Source: Thermoprotei archaeon (GTDB lineage: Archaea > Thermoproteota > Thermoprotei_A > Sulfolobales > Fervidicoccaceae). Taken from it: a DNA stretch of 19,547 nucleotides. The stretch is from NCBI GenBank assembly GCA_022759165.1, contig JAEMPT010000081.1, positions 1 to 19,547 on the forward strand. Direction: 5' to 3'. The notes below the pieces were generated by a model that was not told where the DNA came from, did no database searches, and saw nothing but the letters and a program-made list of their open reading frames with translations. Numbering within the stretch: the first letter of the stretch is position 1; each line of letters opens with the position of its first letter. Positions 15,360 to 19,547 of the stretch are shown piece by piece. The position numbers were made by a program, and so were the translations under genes.

Positions 15360-15665
15360 CTAAATGCAGGTGCATTCGCATATGTCAATTATCTTGATGC
15401 ATTTTTCCAAGTTCCTCTCCTTCAGCTCTGAAGATAGCTCCTCGACCTCATCCTTGGGAACTATGTAGACGCCTCTCCCAACTCTTTCCCCGCGATGCTT
15501 GTAAACTAAGCCCCTTGATCTGTATTTTTTCCCGTTTATAACTGCCGTGCTCCCAGAGAGAAGCCTCCTTAGCTTGAGCTTCTCAGAAGGGTCTTTGCAT
15601 GAATCCTGCAACGTTATAAGCGCATATGCTAAGCCTACATGTTTTTCTCCATCTCTTCTAGGCAT
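15360..15665 (-). CDS. Unknown small basic protein with C-terminal Cys cluster
   Basis: Not recognised. The 101-aa protein is rich in Arg and Lys (MPRRDGEKH start, KLKLRRLLSG, VYKHRGERVGRG) with a short predicted beta-rich middle and a helical acidic stretch (KDEVEELSSELKERNLEK). It ends CECTCI, with four Cys in the last dozen residues, which could bind a metal or form disulfides. I chose ATG at 15665, with GGGA a few bases upstream. GTG at 15680 adds five residues. It overlaps the end of the upstream 181-aa gene by 31 bases in another frame, so the two are almost certainly cotranscribed. It ends 49 bases from the convergent iorB stop. Confidence 0.55.
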   Translation of the reverse strand: MPRRDGEKHVGLAYALITLQDSCKDPSEKLKLRRLLSGSTAVINGKKYRSRGLVYKHRGERVGRGVYIVPKDEVEELSSELKERNLEKCIKIIDICECTCI

Positions 15666-16180
15666 AGATCTTCCCTGCACCTCACTTCCCCCTCCTTTAT
15701 GAGGTCGCTGTTCTCTTTCCCAGTTTTAATCATGCTCATGATCCCTTCCATCGTCCTCCTCCTAGCATCGAGAAGAGATCTAATGCTCTGCATCCACTCT
15801 ACCCTTTCTTTTTCGCTTTTTAGATAAGAGATCTCCCTTATCATCTTCTCGATGCACTCATCCAAATGTATGAGCGCAGTGGACGAGTGCTTCAATGCGC
15901 ACCATATGCTTTCCCAAGCATTTCTCTGCTCTTTTCCGCCTTTCTCAGACTTTATGCTCTCGACGTTGAAGAGGACTTGCCCAGTCAATTTTCTTAGTTC
16001 CCTGAATTCATTGACTAAAGCTGAAAAGATAGGGAGCTCTATGCTTGAGTCAGCCTCTATCAAGTGCTGCTCAACATGGTTTAAATGACCTATTGCGTAG
16101 ATGAATTCCTGCTCAAGTGCCTCTTCCCACACAGCTGAGCTTGACTTCAATCTTTTCCCGTTGCTATCATCCTTTCCCAA
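15635..16180 (-). CDS. Unknown helical protein, first gene of a two-gene unit
   Basis: Not recognised. The 181-aa product looks soluble and almost fully alpha-helical, with stretches such as EEALEQEFIYAIGHLNHVEQH, a conserved-looking HSSTALIHLDECIEKMIREI and a helical ERVEWMQSIRSLLDARRRTMEG. There is no membrane segment or signal peptide. The coordinates use TTG at 16180, which has only a weak ribosome site. The open frame continues upstream to a stop at 16261-16259. Within it lies a near-perfect Shine-Dalgarno, AGGAGGCGAT (16249-16240), and at the spacing used by other genes here the in-frame codon is ATC at 16234, which would give 199 aa. A perfect inverted repeat (16264-16289) lies just upstream. 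Bundles of this shape occur in HEPN-like proteins, but no HEPN catalytic motif was seen. Confidence 0.6.
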   Translation of the reverse strand: MGKDDSNGKRLKSSSAVWEEALEQEFIYAIGHLNHVEQHLIEADSSIELPIFSALVNEFRELRKLTGQVLFNVESIKSEKGGKEQRNAWESIWCALKHSSTALIHLDECIEKMIREISYLKSEKERVEWMQSIRSLLDARRRTMEGIMSMIKTGKENSDLIKEGEVRCREDLCLEEMEKNM

Positions 16181-16263
16181 ATTCTCATGGCTAGAAAGCT
16201 CCTTTTCTTCGGCCGTAGCCTTCTTTGTTTCGATGGAAAATCGCCTCCTTTCAGCTTTTTAGA

Positions 16264-16289
16264 TTTTTATGTCTTAAATGACATAAAAA
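16264..16289. repeat. Perfect 10-bp inverted repeat over the promoter of the unknown gene pair
   Basis: TTTTTATGTC (16264-16273) and GACATAAAAA (16280-16289) are exact reverse complements around TTAAAT. The centre, read on the minus strand, gives ATTTAAG, a TATA-like box placed to start transcription near 16250, just before the AGGAGG at 16249-16244. It could be an operator covering the TATA box, or a terminator hairpin for the gene ending at 16308. Confidence 0.6.
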
Positions 16290-16307
16290 GGATTTCGCTG
16301 AAAAAGA

Positions 16308-16829
16308 TCATTTGACTACCTTTCCAACGAGGTAGGCCAAATACCCGTATATAGCCCCGCTAGCCATGACCGCAATTATGATGTATATCATATAACCCAG
16401 CGGATAAATGCTCGAGTATAGAATGGCATCAAGCAAAACAGAAGGTATTCCAGCAAGAGCACCTGATAACGCTGAGATGAGGGCACCGAATCTCTTGTAC
16501 CTTCCTGCTGCGAACGCGATCTCGCTGAATGCTCCCTGAGCTAGCCCATATATTAGGTTCGTGAAGCCGCCCGCATTCGGTATAAGTGACTCGACGAGCG
16601 CAGCTAGTGTCTCCCCCATGAACGCGGAAAGGGGCTTTTTAAGAATAACCGCTGCAAGTGGTGCTGGAAAGAACCAGAGACCGTATGTGATGAGTTTAGC
16701 AGGTATCGGCCCAAGCGCGGATTTAAGCCCGTAATAAACCGTCCACCACGGAGCAAACATTATTCCGAAAGCTACAGCTATTGCACCCAGCACAGCGTAA
16801 TCTATCGCAGTATATGATGGTCTCCTCAC
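16308..16829 (-). CDS. ykoE: YkoE-type ECF transporter S component (thiamine/HMP importer candidate)
   Basis: Membrane substrate-binding subunit of an energy-coupling factor importer, predicted to carry thiamine or hydroxymethylpyrimidine by family. The 173-aa protein has about five to six membrane segments and the YkoE hallmark MGETLAALVESL, then GLAQGAFSEIAFAAGRYKRFG. The GTG at 16829 is chosen because GGTG (16838-16835) lies 5 nt upstream, and a TATA-like TTTATAAA at 16881-16874 puts the transcript start near 16851. The longer frame from TTG 16862 would begin before that. It appears to have its own promoter, 99 bases after the EcfT stop, but lies in the same direction as the ATPase and EcfT genes. 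No TPP riboswitch is visible upstream. Confidence 0.82.
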   Translation of the reverse strand: MRRPSYTAIDYAVLGAIAVAFGIMFAPWWTVYYGLKSALGPIPAKLITYGLWFFPAPLAAVILKKPLSAFMGETLAALVESLIPNAGGFTNLIYGLAQGAFSEIAFAAGRYKRFGALISALSGALAGIPSVLLDAILYSSIYPLGYMIYIIIAVMASGAIYGYLAYLVGKVVK

Positions 16830-16873
16830 GTTCTCACCGCTTAAAAATATGTTATATCTCAATTATTAACTTT

Positions 16874-16881
16874 TTTATAAA
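16874..16881 (-). promoter_or_regulatory. TATA-like box for the YkoE-type gene
   Basis: TTTATAAA on the minus strand, about 45 bases upstream of the GTG start and with the GGTG site inside the expected leader. It fits an internal promoter for the S-component gene. Confidence 0.4.
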
Positions 16882-16928
16882 TAGGTAATAAGATAAAAGC
16901 TCTTCTTTGGAGAAATCTCGATTATCTC

Positions 16929-17588
16929 TCACTTTTCAAATCTAGCTTGTTCTCTCGAGGAAATGCGCCTCTTCCCTCTGAGCCTGAACCCTCTCAGCTC
17001 CATCGCCACCCCCGTCCAAAATGCCCTCTCGTACGATATTCTCAGAAGAGGTGCAGCATAAGTAATGAACTCTTCCGCAGTCAGAGGAAAGGCCCTGTAA
17101 CCTCTTTGCTTCCTGACCTTTCTTATCTCACTGAAGTCCTTAGATATGAGAGGCATCAGGCGGAAAGCGTATGCGACGGAGAAAGCTATTCCCTTAGGGA
17201 AATGAAGCTCTTTTTCAAGCCCTTTCACGATTTCCATCGGGGTATAATAGGAAACGAAGAAGGCGCCCACGGATCCTATGACCGCTATCCTCAGAAAAAC
17301 GATGAGAAACGAAGAGATGCAGTTGGAGTAAATCGGTCTACCGAGAATTGTCGTATACAGAGTACCATAGTTCGAAAAGAACAAAGCGTTTAGAAATATG
17401 CCTGGCGCCGATATCAGGATTAGAACGTAGACCCATGCTACCTTTTTCCTACCGTAGTAAAGGCTCAACAGAAAGTTAGGAATAACCATCGCTAAGAGTA
17501 CGATCTCCGATCTCAGTATGAATGCAAGGGCTGTGAGGGAGAGAGCGTATATGAAGCCAGCTCCAGGGCTCAGCATCTTATCTGACAA
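16929..17588 (-). CDS. ECF transporter transmembrane protein EcfT (YkoC/CbiQ-like)
   Basis: Membrane scaffold that couples the ATPase to the S component. The 219-aa protein has about five membrane segments in the first two thirds. The C-terminal cytoplasmic helices carry two Arg-Gly coupling motifs, in RKVRKQRGYRAFP and AMELRGFRLRG, the hallmark of the EcfT family. TTG at 17588 is chosen because GGTG (17599-17596) lies exactly 7 nt upstream. It overlaps the ATPase stop by 11 bases, implying translational coupling. An ATG five codons earlier contains that ribosome site and was rejected, as was the far-upstream TTG that would overlap by over 70 bases. The substrate is set by the S component, most likely the YkoE-type protein downstream. 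Confidence 0.85.
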   Translation of the reverse strand: MSDKMLSPGAGFIYALSLTALAFILRSEIVLLAMVIPNFLLSLYYGRKKVAWVYVLILISAPGIFLNALFFSNYGTLYTTILGRPIYSNCISSFLIVFLRIAVIGSVGAFFVSYYTPMEIVKGLEKELHFPKGIAFSVAYAFRLMPLISKDFSEIRKVRKQRGYRAFPLTAEEFITYAAPLLRISYERAFWTGVAMELRGFRLRGKRRISSREQARFEK

Positions 17589-18987
17589 CGCCAGCCACCT
17601 CATAAAGCTCAGAGCATGCTTCGCTCTTGCCTTTTTCGGCCATTCTCCCATCTTGAATATAATATACCCTGTCAGCTAAATCGACTATGAGCCTGGGGTC
17701 GTGCGTAGATATCATGACGCTTTTCCCTGAATTTTTCACTCTCTTAAGAAGATCAACGAGCTTATTATATAGAATCAGATCGAGACCGCTAGATGGCTCG
17801 TCCAGAAGAAGAACGCTCGGATCGTAGCCCAAAGCGATGAGTATGGAGAGCCACCTCCTCTGCCCGTGGCTCAGCCTGAACGGATTCGATGATTTCAAAG
17901 AGCTGTACCATGGAAAAAGGTCCTTGAGAGATCCCCTCGCCCTAGGATCCATCTTTTGGTCTCTCAGCTCCTCCTCCACCGTTCTCTTTATGAAGAGCAT
18001 ATCCGGAAATTGAGGGACATAGAACCTCCTTCTCTCTCCAACGATCTCTCCTTCGATTGGTCCTATGAAGCCGGCTATGGTCTTGAGGATCGTCGTCTTC
18101 CCCGATCCGTTCGGCCCCACGATCGCTACGATTTCCCCCTCCCTCATCTCCAGCTCTTCCGCTCTAAGAATGGCCCTTCCATAGCCTACAGCTAGATCTC
18201 TCGCCTCGATCACCCTCTTTCCAGATCCAATGTCTTTTCCCTTCTCCTCTCCGCACTCCTTAACAGAGAAATCAACATCTCGAATGCTCATCTCATCCTT
18301 CTCTTCGAACTTATCTAGCTTTCCTCCTCTCAGGATGTAGATTCTCTTGAAAAGGTCCTTGAAGAAGACTGGCTTATGCTCGATGAGGAGAACAGCCATT
18401 CCTTTATCCAGCGAGGACCTTATAAGCCCTCTTATCTCCGCTATCCCCCAGGGATCGATCGAAGCTGTAGGCTCATCCATGAGAAGGATTGGAGGATCGT
18501 GAACTGTTGAAGCGGCTATCGTGAGCCTCCTCTTCTCCCCGCCCGATAGATTTTCCACATGGAAATTCGCTTTGCTTTGAAGACCAACAGATTTAAGAGC
18601 CTCGGCTGCCCTCTTTTCCGCCTCTTCCCGGGAATAGCCGAAGTTCTCTAGAATGAATGTGAGCTCGTCGATCGGGGTGGGCATAGCTATTTGCTTCTCT
18701 GGGTCCTGCAAAACTATCCCTATCTTCGAAGGCAGAAGCTCGTAATCCTCAAGCTTCAGGGGATCCAATCCTCCTATCGACGCTTTACCCTCCACCTTTC
18801 CTTCGAGCAGATGGCTCAATACACCCGTCATCGCTAGGAAAAGCGTTGTCTTTCCGGAACCTGAAGGTCCTGCGATAAGCGCGCCCTCGCCTTTTCCTAC
18901 CCTCAAGCTCGCCCCCAGGATCACATCAGGCTTCGTATAACCCGCTGAAAGCTCCTCGATCGATACATAAGCCTCATCGCTCTGCAA
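17578..18987 (-). CDS. ECF transporter duplicated ATP-binding protein (YkoD-like EcfA fusion)
   Basis: Cytoplasmic ATPase with two ABC domains in one 469-aa chain, powering the ECF importer. Domain 1 has Walker A GPSGSGKTT (about 41-49), Q-loop VLQDPEKQIA, signature LSGGEKRRL, Walker B LLMDEPTASIDP and switch His in IEHKP. Domain 2 (from about residue 255) has Walker A GPNGSGKTT, a degenerate signature LSHGQRRWL, Walker B LLLDEPSSGLD and switch His in STHDP. So both nucleotide sites look intact. TTG at 18987 is chosen for its GGTG (18998-18995) 7 nt upstream. A TATA-like TTTTATA at 19031-19037 fits a promoter about 45 bases ahead of the start. The order fused ATPase, EcfT, S component is the usual YkoDCE content. 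Confidence 0.92.
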   Translation of the reverse strand: MQSDEAYVSIEELSAGYTKPDVILGASLRVGKGEGALIAGPSGSGKTTLFLAMTGVLSHLLEGKVEGKASIGGLDPLKLEDYELLPSKIGIVLQDPEKQIAMPTPIDELTFILENFGYSREEAEKRAAEALKSVGLQSKANFHVENLSGGEKRRLTIAASTVHDPPILLMDEPTASIDPWGIAEIRGLIRSSLDKGMAVLLIEHKPVFFKDLFKRIYILRGGKLDKFEEKDEMSIRDVDFSVKECGEEKGKDIGSGKRVIEARDLAVGYGRAILRAEELEMREGEIVAIVGPNGSGKTTILKTIAGFIGPIEGEIVGERRRFYVPQFPDMLFIKRTVEEELRDQKMDPRARGSLKDLFPWYSSLKSSNPFRLSHGQRRWLSILIALGYDPSVLLLDEPSSGLDLILYNKLVDLLKRVKNSGKSVMISTHDPRLIVDLADRVYYIQDGRMAEKGKSEACSELYEVAGVVR

Positions 18988-19030
18988 TCTCAAGCACCGC
19001 TGCCATCGAATTCATCTTTCTATCCTTTAC

Positions 19031-19037
19031 TATAAAA
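19031..19037 (-). promoter_or_regulatory. TATA-like box for the ECF operon
   Basis: TTTTATA on the minus strand at 19037-19031. A start near 19008 would leave a leader of about 20 nt containing the GGTG at 18998-18995. Confidence 0.4.
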
Positions 19038-19064
19038 CATGATTCTTCCAAATATGTCTCTATG

Positions 19065-19080
19065 AAAAAATTTTTAAAAA
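19065..19080 (-). terminator. T-rich terminator after the MalK-type gene
   Basis: Read on the minus strand the stretch is TTTTTAAAAATTTTTT, about 33 bases after the stop at 19115-19113 and upstream of the next gene's TATA-like box. It is self-complementary in part and ends in T6, consistent with transcription termination. Confidence 0.5.
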
Positions 19081-19112
19081 TCAAAGCTTCCTCTTCAAAC
19101 ATTCGCAAAAAT

Positions 19113-19547
19113 TCATGCCAGTACAGAAACGCCATCCTTGAAAAGGATGAGAGAGGATCTCGGAATCTCAATTCCAGCAGGTTCTCCCTCCTTCCAATCC
19201 TCGTTAGGCGTAACCCTCACTTGCACGATTTTCCCATTCGTAACCTCGACATCAACGAGCTTATATGCTCCAAGATATTGAACCCTCTTCACTTTTCCGC
19301 TCAATACGCCTCCCGATCTCACCAATCTCGCATCCTCGGGTCTGAATCCCACCAGCTCCGCTCCCTCCACTCCCAAAAGCTCAGCGGGGAGCATATTGCT
19401 GTGTCCTATGAATCCGAAAACGAAGATGTCCTTCGGCTTCCTATATATTTCCGTTGGTTTCCCGCTCTGCACTATCCTCCCATTGTTCAAAAGCATTATG
19501 TTGTCCGCCACTGCCATCGCCTCTTCCTGGTCATGGGCTACGTGTAT
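19113..19547 (-). CDS. MalK/UgpC-type ABC ATPase, C-terminal part only
   Basis: The frame is open to the right window edge, so this is the last 144 residues of a longer protein. It enters in the middle of the ATPase at HVAHDQEEAMAVADNIMLLNNGRIVQSGKPTEIY, the H-loop segment that follows Walker B, and continues through the RPEDARL motif into a TOBE (MalK-type regulatory) domain ending at residue A before TGA 19115-19113. This architecture belongs to ATPases of CUT1 sugar/polyol, iron(III) or thiamine (ThiQ-like) importers. The TOBE domain favours the sugar or polyol group, but the substrate cannot be fixed from this part. It runs in the same direction as the ECF genes but is separated from them by a T-rich terminator and a new promoter. 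Confidence 0.87.
   Translation of the reverse strand: MHVAHDQEEAMAVADNIMLLNNGRIVQSGKPTEIYRKPKDIFVFGFIGHSNMLPAELLGVEGAELVGFRPEDARLVRSGGVLSGKVKRVQYLGAYKLVDVEVTNGKIVQVRVTPNEDWKEGEPAGIEIPRSSLILFKDGVSVLA

Noticed and set aside
18988..19112. TPP riboswitch upstream of the YkoEDC-like operon
   Set aside because: The leader predicted from the TATA-like box is only about 20 nt and lacks the conserved THI-box motifs.
18974..19171. Minus-strand open frame spanning the gap between the MalK-type gene and the ECF ATPase
   Set aside because: It runs through the T-rich terminator, TATA-like box and ribosome site of the ECF operon and has no plausible start.
1..19547. tRNA, rRNA, CRISPR array or insertion sequence
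   Set aside because: No cloverleaf-like arms, no regularly spaced direct repeats and no transposase were seen; gaps between genes are short and AT-rich.

Overview
The window looks like chromosomal DNA of a thermophilic, peptide- or amino-acid-fermenting archaeon, probably of the Thermoproteota/TACK group. The signs are: GGTG-type ribosome binding sites complementary to the archaeal 16S 3' end, frequent TTG and GTG starts, AT-rich TATA-like boxes, U-tract terminators, a class III (archaeal prepilin) signal peptide, and archaeal indolepyruvate:ferredoxin oxidoreductase (IOR) plus ADP-forming acyl-CoA synthetase genes. No species can be named from the sequence alone.

Region 1 (about 1-5172, minus strand) is a surface-filament operon: a two-membrane-span 81-aa protein, a type IV pilin, a PilT/GspE/VirB11-family secretion ATPase and a TadC/ArlJ-family membrane platform protein. 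The ATPase gene is interrupted by a 410-codon intein placed just before the conserved His box. The intein carries a LAGLIDADG-like domain whose two catalytic acid positions have become Cys and Lys.

Region 2 (5554-8554, plus strand) is a polar amino-acid ABC importer: binding protein, permease, ATPase, permease. The second permease has no normal start codon in frame with its conserved N-terminus.

Region 3 (8571-15310) is 2-oxo/2-hydroxyacid metabolism. A GlcD-type FAD-linked dehydrogenase (minus) diverges from a D-2-hydroxyacid dehydrogenase, which is followed by an ADP-forming acyl-CoA synthetase alpha subunit and by iorA-iorB. Read with the importer, this suggests amino acids are imported and converted to 2-oxoacids, which are oxidised by IOR to acyl-CoA with reduced ferredoxin. 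ATP is then recovered by the synthetase, while the hydroxyacid enzymes interconvert oxo- and hydroxyacids. The transaminase and the synthetase beta subunit are not in the window.

Region 4 (15360-19547, minus strand) holds two overlapping genes of unknown function, then a YkoE-type S component, an EcfT protein and a fused double ATPase. These last three form a YkoEDC-like ECF importer, probably for thiamine or its pyrimidine precursor. At the right edge is the 3' part of a MalK/UgpC-type ABC ATPase gene.

Most starts were chosen by a recurring rule seen here: GGTG followed 5-7 nt later by ATG, GTG or TTG. Three genes break it by having, 7 nt after the motif and in frame, a codon one base away from ATG (ATA, ACG, ATC). 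No tRNA, rRNA, CRISPR array, insertion sequence or origin was seen.
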